NCBI GenBank assembly: GCA_937876995.1
Contig: CALEFD010000034.1
Span: 10,176-74,175 of the forward strand
From: an uncultured Bacteroidales bacterium
GTDB taxonomy: Bacteria; Bacteroidota; Bacteroidia; Bacteroidales; Bacteroidaceae
DNA length: 64,000 bases
Direction: 5' to 3'
Positions within the stretch are counted from its first letter, which is position 1. The number at the start of each line of letters is the position of its first letter. Below the pieces are notes generated by a model that ran no database searches, was not told the DNA's origin, and saw only the letters and a list, made by a program, of their open reading frames with translations. Shown here piece by piece: positions 17,692 through 26,534 of this stretch. A program made the translations under genes and the position numbers.

Positions 17692-19701
17692 ATGGACCCA
17701 AAAGAGAGAATATTAGAGTTAAGAGAGACTTTACATAGGCATAATTACCTTTACTATGTAAAGAATTCGCCCGTTATTTCCGATTTTGAATTTGACACCC
17801 TGATGCACGAACTACAAGATTTGGAACTTTTTCATCCAGAACTTTTTGATCCAAATTCACCTACACAGCGAGTAGGCAGCGATATTAATACCCAAAAAGG
17901 GGGCTTCAAGCAGGCTGAACACAAATATCCCATGCTATCTCTGGATAACACCTATTCGGAACAGGAGGTAGCCGATTTTTTTAATCGTGTATCAGAACTG
18001 CTGAACGAACCATTTGAAATATGTTGCGAACTAAAGTATGACGGTCTCTCCATATCATTATCATATCAGGATGGCAAACTAATTCAAGCCACTACTCGCG
18101 GAGATGGAGTAAAGGGCGATATAGTAACAGATAACGTAAAGACTATCAGAACAATACCATTAGTATTAACAGGTTCTGATTATCCATCTGAATTTGAGGT
18201 CCGCGGAGAGATACTTATGCCATGGACATCGTTTGAAAAACTAAACGAAGAACGTGCAAAAAATGATGAACCACTCTTTGCAAACCCAAGAAATGCTGCA
18301 TCGGGTACGCTAAAACTACTCAATTCTGCCGAAGTAGGCAGAAGAAAGTTGGACGCATATCTCTACTATTTATTGGGGGAACATCTGCCTTATGACGGAC
18401 ATTACGAAAACATGATGTACCTGTCCGGATTGGGTTTTAAAGTGACAGACCATATAAGAAAGTGCTCCACCATTGACGAAGTTATGGAATACATAACCTA
18501 CTGGGATACAGAGAGAAAGAATCTTCCTATTGCAACAGACGGAGTAGTCCTTAAAGTCAATTCATTGCGTCAGCAACGTAATTTAGGATATAAGGCCAAA
18601 TCGCCCAGATGGGCCATTGCATACAAATTTCAGGCAGAAAAAGCCTTGACAAGATTAAACAGTGTTTCGTATCAGGTTGGCAGAACCGGCGCAATAACTC
18701 CTGTGGCAAATCTTGACCCTGTACAGTTGTCTGGAACTACTGTAAAACGTGCATCACTGCACAATGCAGACATAATTGAGGGTATGGACCTACACATAGG
18801 CGATATGGTCTATGTAGAGAAGGGAGGCGAGATAATACCAAAAATTACAGGAGTTGATATGGATTCACGTTCATTCATGATGGGCGACAAGGTAGAATTC
18901 ATAAAATACTGCCCGGAATGTGACAGCAAACTTATTCGATACGAAGGAGAAGCTGCTCATTACTGTCCAAACATAAACGGATGCGCTCCGCAGATAAAAG
19001 GCAGAATAGAACATTTTGCAAGCAGAAAAGCTATGAACATTGATGGAATGGGTCCGGAAACAATAGACAATTTCTTCAATGTAGGGCTTATAAATGATAT
19101 TTCAGACCTTTACAACCTTAAAGTAAAGGATTTGTATCGTTTAGAACGCATGGGTATCAAATCGGCTGAAAATCTGATAAATAGCATTGAGAATAGCAAG
19201 GCAATACCTTTTGAGAGAGTGCTATTCGCACTTGGAATACGCTTTGTAGGCGAAGTAGCAGCCAAAAAATTGGCTAAAGCCTTCAAGAACATAGAAAAAT
19301 TGATGTCAGCAACAGCCGAAGAACTGATAGCTGTAAACGAGATAGGAGAAAAAATTGCACAAAGTGTAATAGATTTCTTTGCAGAAGAAAAGAACAGAAT
19401 TCTGGTTGAAAAATTAAGCAATGCAGGATTGCAGTTCTCAATAGAAGAGACAGAAAACAACTCCTTTAACAGTAAGTTAGAGGGCAAAACCATAGTGATA
19501 AGCGGAGTTTTTGAGAAACATTCACGAGATGAATACAAAGCAATTATTGAAAATTGTGGAGGTAAAAATTCCGGCAGCATATCTTCAAAGACCAGCTTTA
19601 TACTGGCCGGTGACAATATGGGTCCATCAAAGAGGGAAAAGGCTGAACAGCTTGGAATTCCTCTTATAAATGAAACCGATTTTTTGAAAATGATTGAATA
19701 A
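17692..19701 (+). CDS. ligA: NAD-dependent DNA ligase
   Basis: A 669-residue enzyme sealing nicks in replication and repair. Domains in order: Ia ([18 protein letters not shown]), adenylation with nucleophile Lys115 in [10 protein letters not shown], the OB fold ([20 protein letters not shown]), a C4 zinc finger (CPECDSKL ... CPNINGC, about 405-430), helix-hairpin-helix repeats ([21 protein letters not shown]) and a C-terminal BRCT domain ([12 protein letters not shown] to the end). Length matches the family. I start at MDPKERI (17692); an in-frame ATG 63 bp upstream gives a non-family extension and lies before the -7 box. dapA follows 22 bp downstream and may be co-transcribed. Confidence 0.96.
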   Translation: MDPKERILELRETLHRHNYLYYVKNSPVISDFEFDTLMHELQDLELFHPELFDPNSPTQRVGSDINTQKGGFKQAEHKYPMLSLDNTYSEQEVADFFNRVSELLNEPFEICCELKYDGLSISLSYQDGKLIQATTRGDGVKGDIVTDNVKTIRTIPLVLTGSDYPSEFEVRGEILMPWTSFEKLNEERAKNDEPLFANPRNAASGTLKLLNSAEVGRRKLDAYLYYLLGEHLPYDGHYENMMYLSGLGFKVTDHIRKCSTIDEVMEYITYWDTERKNLPIATDGVVLKVNSLRQQRNLGYKAKSPRWAIAYKFQAEKALTRLNSVSYQVGRTGAITPVANLDPVQLSGTTVKRASLHNADIIEGMDLHIGDMVYVEKGGEIIPKITGVDMDSRSFMMGDKVEFIKYCPECDSKLIRYEGEAAHYCPNINGCAPQIKGRIEHFASRKAMNIDGMGPETIDNFFNVGLINDISDLYNLKVKDLYRLERMGIKSAENLINSIENSKAIPFERVLFALGIRFVGEVAAKKLAKAFKNIEKLMSATAEELIAVNEIGEKIAQSVIDFFAEEKNRILVEKLSNAGLQFSIEETENNSFNSKLEGKTIVISGVFEKHSRDEYKAIIENCGGKNSGSISSKTSFILAGDNMGPSKREKAEQLGIPLINETDFLKMIE

Positions 19702-19723
19702 CCTGAAATAATATAATAAGACG

Positions 19724-20614
19724 ATGAACAAAGAGAACCCTTTTATGGGATTAGGCGTTGCATTAGTAACTCCATTTAATGAAGATGGCAGCATAGATTG
19801 GAACATGTTTGCAGAACTTATTGAGTTCCAGATTGCCAATGGTACCGATTACCTCTGTATATTAGGTACAACAGCAGAAACTCCAACATTGACAGAAGAG
19901 GAAAAACACGAAATAGTAAACAAAGCCATAAAACAGATAGATGGCAGAATTCCAATAATGGTAGGTTGCAGTTCAAACTGTACAGCAACCGTATTACAAC
20001 AGATAAAACAGTATGAAATAGATGGAGTAGATGGAATACTGACAGCAGTTCCATACTACAACAAACCATCACAAGAGGGTATTTATCAACACTTTAAGGC
20101 TATTGCTGAGAATTGTAGCAAACCTATCGTATTGTATAATGTTCCTGGCAGAACAGGCGTAAACATGACAGCAGCCACCACGCTGCGCATAGCAAACGAA
20201 TTCAGCAATGTAATTGCAGTAAAAGAGGCATCAGGCAATTTGGAACAGTTCAAAGAGATAGTAGCCGGTAGCCCTGCCCATTTCAAAGTAATATCGGGTG
20301 ATGACGGACTTGCTTTCGATGCAATGCAACATGGTGTTATTGGTGTAATATCTGTCATGGGCAACGCTATACCCAAGACATTCAGTACAATGATACATCA
20401 TCTGCAAAACAGTGAAATAGAAGCTGCGGCAGCCATACATGAACAGTTGAAGCCATTGTATTCACTTCTCTTTACCGAGGGTAATCCTCCGGGAATAAAG
20501 GATCTAATGGCATCACGCGGCATGATAAAGAATGTATTACGTTTGCCACTTGTTCCTGTAAGCAAAGCAACACACGAACAGACTGTAAAGGCCTTTGAAA
20601 ATATAGTAATATGA
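19724..20614 (+). CDS. dapA: 4-hydroxy-tetrahydrodipicolinate synthase
   Basis: A 296-residue TIM-barrel aldolase condensing pyruvate with aspartate semialdehyde, the first committed step to lysine and diaminopimelate. Key residues visible: Thr49-Thr50 in LGTTAET, Tyr139 in LYNVPGRTG, and the Schiff-base Lys167 in VKEASGN. The GxxGxI-type carboxylate region is GDDGLAFDAM. Length is normal. The stop overlaps the M23 lipoprotein start by 4 bp (ATGA), linking diaminopimelate supply to a cell-wall hydrolase-type gene in one transcript. Confidence 0.95.
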   Translation: MNKENPFMGLGVALVTPFNEDGSIDWNMFAELIEFQIANGTDYLCILGTTAETPTLTEEEKHEIVNKAIKQIDGRIPIMVGCSSNCTATVLQQIKQYEIDGVDGILTAVPYYNKPSQEGIYQHFKAIAENCSKPIVLYNVPGRTGVNMTAATTLRIANEFSNVIAVKEASGNLEQFKEIVAGSPAHFKVISGDDGLAFDAMQHGVIGVISVMGNAIPKTFSTMIHHLQNSEIEAAAAIHEQLKPLYSLLFTEGNPPGIKDLMASRGMIKNVLRLPLVPVSKATHEQTVKAFENIVI

Positions 20615-21870
20615 TTCATAAAAAACTAATATACACTATATTAACATTATGTTGTTTAACTATTACATCGTGTTTTGACAGACAAGACAGAGTAACTGCA
20701 GAAACAACAGATTCGTTGCAAGTTGAAGTACCAAATATAAAATGGGGAATCAACATTGACAACTATCAGGTTATAGACAGTGTTATTGGTCGTAACGAAC
20801 TGCTATCTACCATCTTATACAGATATGGAGTAGGGGGAGCCACCATAAACGAAGTAGAAAAAGAGTCGTTTAACACATACAGCGTAAGAAAGTTACGCGC
20901 AGGCAAACCTTATCATATACTTATTCCTAAAGACGATACCATAGCCTGTGCAGAATATTTCATCTATGATATTAATGCCATAGAATATGCTGTTTACAAG
21001 CTTACAGACAGTATCTCATCATATTTGGGAACAATACCTACAGATACAGTTACCAACAGCATATCAGGCAGTATTGAATCGTCGCTGTGGAATGCAATGA
21101 TTGCAAGTGGAGCAGCTCCTGAATTGGCCGGAACACTATCGGACGTATATTCGTGGACTATAGACTTCTTTGGAATACAGCCAAAAGATTCATTTGCAGT
21201 GTATTACGAAGAGATTTATGCAGATAGCGTAAGGGTAGGTACAGGCAATGTTCTTGCAGCCAATTTCATAACAGGAAATAAGAATCATTTTGCATTCTAT
21301 TACACATACAGAGAAGATAGAGGAGAGTATTTTGATGAAAACGGACAGAGCCTTAGAAGAGCTTTTCTAAAAGCACCATTAAAATACAACAGAATAAGCT
21401 CACACTTTTCAAATGCAAGAAGACATCCTGTCACCAAGGTAGTCAGACCGCATCACGGAGTGGATTACGCTGCACCATCGGGTACTCCGGTTCATTCAGT
21501 TGGCGATGGAACCGTTATTGGTAAGGGTTGGGATTCTAAAGGCGGTGGTAATTTTGTACGCATTAAGCACAATGCCACATACACCACATTATATATGCAC
21601 TTAAAAGGATTTGCCGATGGCATATATCAAGGCGCCAGAGTTTCTCAAGGACAAACCATAGGATATGTAGGTTCCACAGGTGTATCAACAGGTCCACACC
21701 TTGATTATCGCGTATATAAAAATGGCACAGCCATAAATCCTTTGAGCATGGATTTGCCGGCAGTAGATCCTATAGCAGAAGAGGATATGCCTGCTTATTT
21801 GAGCAGCGTAAAACAGTATATGAAACAGGTAGGATTGGAATTCATAGACACACTTTCTATGAATCCGTAA
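20611..21870 (+). CDS. M23 family (LytM-type) peptidase lipoprotein
   Basis: A 419-residue exported lipoprotein; the lipobox ends at Cys21 (TITSC). An N-terminal region (about 30-260) of mixed alpha/beta character resembles the DUF-type domain preceding M23 in many Bacteroidetes. The C-terminal catalytic domain has HHGVDYAAPSGTPVHS (His and Asp zinc ligands), LYMHLKG and GPHLDYRVYKNG, where the last zinc-binding motif reads HLDY instead of HLHF. The change of the second His in HxH to Asp may weaken zinc binding, but it occurs in other members. The predicted role is peptidoglycan hydrolysis or an EnvC-like activator role. It overlaps dapA by 4 bp. Confidence 0.85.
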   Translation: MIHKKLIYTILTLCCLTITSCFDRQDRVTAETTDSLQVEVPNIKWGINIDNYQVIDSVIGRNELLSTILYRYGVGGATINEVEKESFNTYSVRKLRAGKPYHILIPKDDTIACAEYFIYDINAIEYAVYKLTDSISSYLGTIPTDTVTNSISGSIESSLWNAMIASGAAPELAGTLSDVYSWTIDFFGIQPKDSFAVYYEEIYADSVRVGTGNVLAANFITGNKNHFAFYYTYREDRGEYFDENGQSLRRAFLKAPLKYNRISSHFSNARRHPVTKVVRPHHGVDYAAPSGTPVHSVGDGTVIGKGWDSKGGGNFVRIKHNATYTTLYMHLKGFADGIYQGARVSQGQTIGYVGSTGVSTGPHLDYRVYKNGTAINPLSMDLPAVDPIAEEDMPAYLSSVKQYMKQVGLEFIDTLSMNP

Positions 21871-21907
21871 TTTTTTACAGAAAAATACTAAAAAAAGCCT
21901 TTAGAGA

Positions 21908-21938
21908 TTTGCTATTACAAAAAAAAGCACTACCTTTG
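21908..21938 (+). promoter_or_regulatory. promoter of the tRNA-Arg gene
   Basis: TACCTTTG (21931-21938) with TTTG (21908-21911), 19 bp apart, 14 bp before the mature 5' end. Confidence 0.75.
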
Positions 21939-21952
21939 CATCGCTTTTACGG

Positions 21953-22026
21953 GGTTCCGTAGCTCAACTGAATAGAGCATCTGACTACGGATCAGAAGGT
22001 TGTGGGTTTGAATCCCGCCGGAATCA
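21953..22026 (+). tRNA. tRNA-Arg(ACG)
   Basis: A 74-nt cloverleaf: acceptor GGTTCCG / CGGAATC (one G-U pair) with discriminator A, D arm with AGCTCAACTGAATAGAGC, anticodon stem TCTGA/TCAGA around loop CTACGGA (anticodon ACG), and T arm GTGGG-TTTGAAT-CCCGC. The 3' CCA is not encoded (CTA follows). A34 would be deaminated to inosine to read CGU, CGC and CGA. Own promoter upstream and strong terminator directly downstream. Confidence 0.95.
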
Positions 22027-22030
22027 CTAG

Positions 22031-22066
22031 AAAGAGGAAAATCATTTGATTTTCCTCTTTTCTTTT
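22031..22066. terminator. intrinsic terminator after tRNA-Arg, shared with the patatin gene
   Basis: A stem of about 13 bp, AAAGAGGAAAATC paired with GATTTTCCTCTTT, loop ATTT, followed by TCTTTTATTG. It begins 5 bp after the tRNA. The opposite strand also forms the hairpin and may end the patatin transcript, whose stop is 43 bp away. Confidence 0.88.
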
Positions 22067-22102
22067 ATTGTAAAATCAAGACTTATATTTATCAAGAAAA
22101 TG

Positions 22103-24394
22103 TTAATCAAAGAAACGTTCATTAAGCATCAACAAACCAACGGTAATACCAAATATACTGGAATGGTTATCGGATGAACAGAAATTATAGAATACATTGC
22201 AATTAATCTTACCGTATTGAGCCACCAAAGATAATTCCCCCATAAACTGAAGCTTTGTAAAGGTATCTCCAATATAAGCCTTTCCATTATCATTCATAAT
22301 AGGATAGATAGGCAAAAAAGCATACATCTCACTTCTTAAGTGCAAAATATTATTAATCAAATATATTGGTTTCAAACCGGCAGCTAAATATGCATTCGAC
22401 CTGAAAGATGGATCGAACATAAACTTACTATTCACAGTAGGTTCAAATCTACCGGCCTGCATAATACTTGCCATATAGTTTGAAGACAAGTTTCTGGTGG
22501 AATAATAGGCGCTCAAATAGTGCCCCAACACCACATTATCGAACAACCTGTTATAACCATCTACCACACCCGATATCTGCAACCAGGATTGCGGAGTTGG
22601 TTCCCATTCTTCGCTCAATTCATTTCTTGGTTTAAACAGTTCACTCTCTGTGTACATCTGCGCAAACAGAGTTTCCGAGTGTCCCGATGTAGGATATTGC
22701 AAAGAGTTTAAAGTGCTGCCTGTAAATTTAAGCGATGCACCAATTATATTACGCCTGCTAACATCATATCTAAAATCACTCAAATTAATATTTGAACTTT
22801 GCGTGTAATAATCTTTATGATGTGCTGCACCTAACGAGAAGACCATTTTATGACTATTTCTAAATGGTCTGGACATCTTGAACTTGGCAAAAAATTCAAT
22901 CTCTTTGTTAAGAGCAGGATTCAAATCACCTTTAAACAGATAATTAGAACGGAAATAGTTGATATTGTTATATGCAAACTGTGCCTGGAACGATAGAGGC
23001 ACTCTAATTGGCAATTCAACCTGAGTAGTTAATTGAGCATTATTATACGCTCTTCCTATCTGCCCCTCTAATCTGTACTTAACAGACTGTAAACCCAATT
23101 TCTTATAAGATATAGCGCCATATAACTGACTGGTAAAACTTGTAGATAATGCACCGCCTATATCAATCATAGGGTTATCGTTAATGTTCACATTCAAGTT
23201 CAGTGTATATGTAGAGTCTGACTTATTAAATTCGGTCTTAGGGATTATCTCCTTAATAATGTCATCAGACATCAAATAAAAATAACCACGTTTTAACTGT
23301 TCATAGTCAAATTCTTCATCTTTATCCAATTTGAAACCACTCTTAATATATTCGCTCTGTTCACTGTTTCTGGTACCTGTTACATTTATCTTTTTAAACC
23401 TGGCGTTAGGCATAAGTTTCTTAAATTCAGCACGTTCCGTTTGCAATACTAAAGTATCTTTTCTGGCAGAAACACGACCTTTTATAGAATCTATCATATC
23501 AATTGCAGTATTGTAGCCAAGAGAATAAATCTCATCATACTTATGAAAATCCAGTAATGCAATATGGTTTAAATCCAGTTCTATCTTCACACCCGCACTA
23601 TCCGGCATATTATAATCACTTTTCTGCATTATCATACTGCGTAGCTGGCCTACCAGATCGTAATCAGAAGGTATTGGTTCATTACCAGAGACATTACATC
23701 CTATTACAAAATCCGGATTAAAATCGTTTACCATTACATCGTAAGGGAAGTTATCATATATACCTCCATCAAAAGCCAAAAGAGAATCAATTTTAATAGG
23801 CTTGAAAACCAACGGAAAAGACATGGAAGCTCTGACCGCATCGCCTAAATCGCCTTCATCAAGAACAATGGTCTTTTTGTTGTAAACATCTGCAGCAACA
23901 GCCCTAAATGGAACAAACAGACTATCAAAATCATTGTTACATGCTGCTGTACCTGCAGCATATATATCTACAAATGCCAGATTCATCTGTGTGGGATTCA
24001 CCAAACTGTTTGCTGTTGTTCTTACCACCACCATTGAATCTAACGTTGCCAGCTCAATCTGAGCTAAAGTGGGATTTGGTTCAGGCTGTTTATAGTAGAA
24101 CTGATACCCTGCTTCCAATTTACCTGTGTACCAACGATTAAAAGCATCAGATTGAATAAGTTCCTCCATCTCTTCCGGAGAATAGCCCATTGCATACAAC
24201 GAACCTATTATGGCACCTATTGAAGTACCGGTTATATAATCTATAGGTATATTATTCTCTTCCAATGCTTTAATAACACCAATATGCGCAATTCCTTTAG
24301 CACCGCCACCACTAAGTACCAGTCCTACTGTTTCGCCAAAACAGAGCTGAATTGACATAAACATCACGCACAAATATGTCATTAACCTTTTCAC
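22103..24394 (-). CDS. patatin-like phospholipase fused to an outer-membrane beta-barrel
   Basis: About 763 residues. After a signal peptide (KRLMTYLCVMFMSIQLCFG) comes a patatin domain: oxyanion loop GGGAKGIAHIGV, nucleophile Ser in GTSIGAI, and catalytic Asp in DGGIYDN. A POTRA-like segment (KKINVTGTRNSEQSEYI) follows, then a long C-terminal Omp85/BamA-like barrel ending in LNERFFD. This architecture resembles PlpD-type type Vd secretion proteins and the RssA-BamA-like proteins of Bacteroidetes. The start is uncertain: the ATG at 24430 lies inside the htpG terminator stem, so I place it at GTG 24394, giving a basic n-region; ATG 24382 is the alternative. Downstream of htpG but separated from it by a terminator. 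Confidence 0.85.
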   Translation of the reverse strand: MKRLMTYLCVMFMSIQLCFGETVGLVLSGGGAKGIAHIGVIKALEENNIPIDYITGTSIGAIIGSLYAMGYSPEEMEELIQSDAFNRWYTGKLEAGYQFYYKQPEPNPTLAQIELATLDSMVVVRTTANSLVNPTQMNLAFVDIYAAGTAACNNDFDSLFVPFRAVAADVYNKKTIVLDEGDLGDAVRASMSFPLVFKPIKIDSLLAFDGGIYDNFPYDVMVNDFNPDFVIGCNVSGNEPIPSDYDLVGQLRSMIMQKSDYNMPDSAGVKIELDLNHIALLDFHKYDEIYSLGYNTAIDMIDSIKGRVSARKDTLVLQTERAEFKKLMPNARFKKINVTGTRNSEQSEYIKSGFKLDKDEEFDYEQLKRGYFYLMSDDIIKEIIPKTEFNKSDSTYTLNLNVNINDNPMIDIGGALSTSFTSQLYGAISYKKLGLQSVKYRLEGQIGRAYNNAQLTTQVELPIRVPLSFQAQFAYNNINYFRSNYLFKGDLNPALNKEIEFFAKFKMSRPFRNSHKMVFSLGAAHHKDYYTQSSNINLSDFRYDVSRRNIIGASLKFTGSTLNSLQYPTSGHSETLFAQMYTESELFKPRNELSEEWEPTPQSWLQISGVVDGYNRLFDNVVLGHYLSAYYSTRNLSSNYMASIMQAGRFEPTVNSKFMFDPSFRSNAYLAAGLKPIYLINNILHLRSEMYAFLPIYPIMNDNGKAYIGDTFTKLQFMGELSLVAQYGKINCNVFYNFCSSDNHSSIFGITVGLLMLNERFFD

Positions 24395-24411
24395 GTCTAT
24401 AAAAGTAGTGC

Positions 24412-24448
24412 AAAAAAAAGCACCATACAAACTATATGGCGCTTTTTT
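24412..24448 (-). terminator. intrinsic terminator after htpG
   Basis: Minus-strand stem GCGCCATA / TATGGTGC (24435-24442 with 24420-24427, one G-T pair, 7-nt loop), flanked by A and T runs on both sides, so probably bidirectional. Confidence 0.82.
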
Positions 24449-24466
24449 CAGTATTTTTATTGTGAA

Positions 24467-26518
24467 TTAAATCAACTCAACACTTCTCTTAATGAATGAA
24501 TTAAGTGCCTCGCCTTTAAGCATACCATTCTGAAGAAGCGCTAAATCTATCAATTCATGAACCACTTTATTACCAGTTGCATAATCGGTATAGATAGCTT
24601 TTATTGCATCCTCCTTATCGGCAATCTGCTTTTCTACATCTGTCAGTTCATTCTTTTCGGCTTCAGGAATATCTTCCTCTTTCTTGCCCTCTTTAGCCTT
24701 CTTAAGTACTGCTGCACGCGCCTGTAAAGCATCCAATTCATCGGACAATGGCTTAACCTTATCATTACAAGCAACGCCTGTTTCATCCATAACTCGCTTT
24801 ACAAGTTTATGGTCTTGATTGATGATAACAGACATCATATCAGGCAGTTCACCATAGAACCCCATACCCGATTGTATTGTTGCCATCTCTTTCATTCTAC
24901 GCATATATTCGCTGCGAGCAATCATTATAGGCAGTGCATTTTCACCCATTGGCTGTACATTTACATTGAAATCAACCTTTTCCAACTTTGGCATCTGGCT
25001 GTTAAATACGGTTGTAACCATATTCTCCAATGAATATTCCAATGCGGCAGCTGCATTATCTTCTTTAACAATAAGCTTATCTATAGAATCGCTGTCAACA
25101 CGCTGGAAACGTATATTGTTACCAAGTTTCTGCTCCAACATACCAACTATGGCAACATCCAGATTATTGTCCATCAACAGCACATTGTAACCTTTTGCCA
25201 CAGCTGTTTCAATATAACCATACTGTTCATCCTTGTCGTTAGCATACAGATAGATTATATTGCCATTCTTATCGGTCTGATTTGATTCAATAAGTTTCTT
25301 ATACTCTTCAAATGTAAAATATTTACCATCAGTATCTTTAAACAGAGCAATCTTTTCCATTTTACCATAGAAATCTTCCTCAGTAAGCATACCGTAGTTG
25401 ATAAACAATTTAACATCGTCCCATTTTTCTTCAAATTCAGTACGATTATTCTTAAAGATAGCTGTCAGTCTGTCAGCCACTTTTTTGGTAATGTAACCGG
25501 AGATTTTCTTAACATTCGAATCGCTCTGGAGATAAGAACGCGATACGTTCAACGGAATATCCGGTGAATCTATAACACCATGCAACAGTGTCATAAAGTC
25601 AGGAACTATACCCTCTACAGAATCGGTTACATAAACCTGATTACAGTACAACTGAATCTTATTCTTCTGTAAATCCAGATTGCTCTTTATCTTAGGGAAA
25701 TAGAGAATACCGGTAAGATTAAACGGATAATCTACGTTCAGATGTATCCAGAACAGAGGTTCGTCCGACATAGGATACAATTCTCTGTAGAAATTCTTAT
25801 AATCTTCGTCTTTCAGTTCCGACGGAGTCTTTGTCCACAGAGGCTCTACATTGTTTATAATATTATCCTGATCGGTCTCTACATTTTTACCATCTTTCCA
25901 CTCTTTCTTTTTGCCGCAAGCTATAGGTACAGGCAAGAAACGACAATATTTCTTAAGCAATCCCTCTATCTTATTTTCATCCAGGAACTCCTTGCAATCG
26001 TCATCTATGTACATTATAATATCTGTACCACGCTGTTCTTTATCAACCTCTTTAATTGTAAATTCAGGTGAACCATCGCAACTCCATTTAATAGCCTGAG
26101 AACCATCTTTATAAGATTTGGTAATGATTTCCACCTTGCTTGATACCATAAAAGCAGAATAGAAACCCAAACCAAAATGACCTATAATGGTATTTGCATC
26201 ATCTTTATACTTTTCCAGGAAATCGTTAGCACCGGAGAAAGCAATCTGATTGATGTACTTATCAATCTCTTCGGCAGTCATACCTATACCATTATCGCTT
26301 ACTGTGATGGTTTTCTTATCAACCTTAACACGAACGGTGGCATCGCCAATTTCACCTTTAAATTCACCTTTGGATGCCAAAGTTTTAAGTTTCTGGGTAG
26401 CATCAACTGCATTAGATACTATCTCACGAAGAAAAATTTCGTGATCACTGTAAAGAAACTTTTTGATAACCGGAAAAATATTTTCGGTTGTTACTCCAAT
26501 TGTACCTTTCTGTTTCAT
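24467..26518 (-). CDS. htpG: molecular chaperone HtpG (bacterial Hsp90)
   Basis: A 683-residue cytosolic ATP-dependent chaperone. The N-terminal GHKL ATPase domain shows FLREIVSNAVDATQKLKTLA (with the Asn/Asp ATP ligands), SDNGIGM and IGHFGLGFYSAFMVSSKVEI. The middle domain has PLWTKTPSELKDEDYKNFYR, IPLNVSRSYLQSD with the catalytic-loop Arg, and the C-terminal dimerisation region follows. An insert rich in Glu/Lys lies near the C-terminal end (LKKAKEGKKEEDIPEAEKN), longer than in E. coli HtpG (624 residues). It starts 16 bp after the clpC stop, so the two form a proteostasis operon closed by a terminator. Confidence 0.95.
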   Translation of the reverse strand: MKQKGTIGVTTENIFPVIKKFLYSDHEIFLREIVSNAVDATQKLKTLASKGEFKGEIGDATVRVKVDKKTITVSDNGIGMTAEEIDKYINQIAFSGANDFLEKYKDDANTIIGHFGLGFYSAFMVSSKVEIITKSYKDGSQAIKWSCDGSPEFTIKEVDKEQRGTDIIMYIDDDCKEFLDENKIEGLLKKYCRFLPVPIACGKKKEWKDGKNVETDQDNIINNVEPLWTKTPSELKDEDYKNFYRELYPMSDEPLFWIHLNVDYPFNLTGILYFPKIKSNLDLQKNKIQLYCNQVYVTDSVEGIVPDFMTLLHGVIDSPDIPLNVSRSYLQSDSNVKKISGYITKKVADRLTAIFKNNRTEFEEKWDDVKLFINYGMLTEEDFYGKMEKIALFKDTDGKYFTFEEYKKLIESNQTDKNGNIIYLYANDKDEQYGYIETAVAKGYNVLLMDNNLDVAIVGMLEQKLGNNIRFQRVDSDSIDKLIVKEDNAAAALEYSLENMVTTVFNSQMPKLEKVDFNVNVQPMGENALPIMIARSEYMRRMKEMATIQSGMGFYGELPDMMSVIINQDHKLVKRVMDETGVACNDKVKPLSDELDALQARAAVLKKAKEGKKEEDIPEAEKNELTDVEKQIADKEDAIKAIYTDYATGNKVVHELIDLALLQNGMLKGEALNSFIKRSVELI

Positions 26519-26534
26519 ATCTCTTGTATCTTAA

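Noticed and set aside
24395..24430. N-terminal extension of the patatin gene to 24430
   Set aside because: That ATG lies in the htpG terminator stem, upstream of the likely -7 box.
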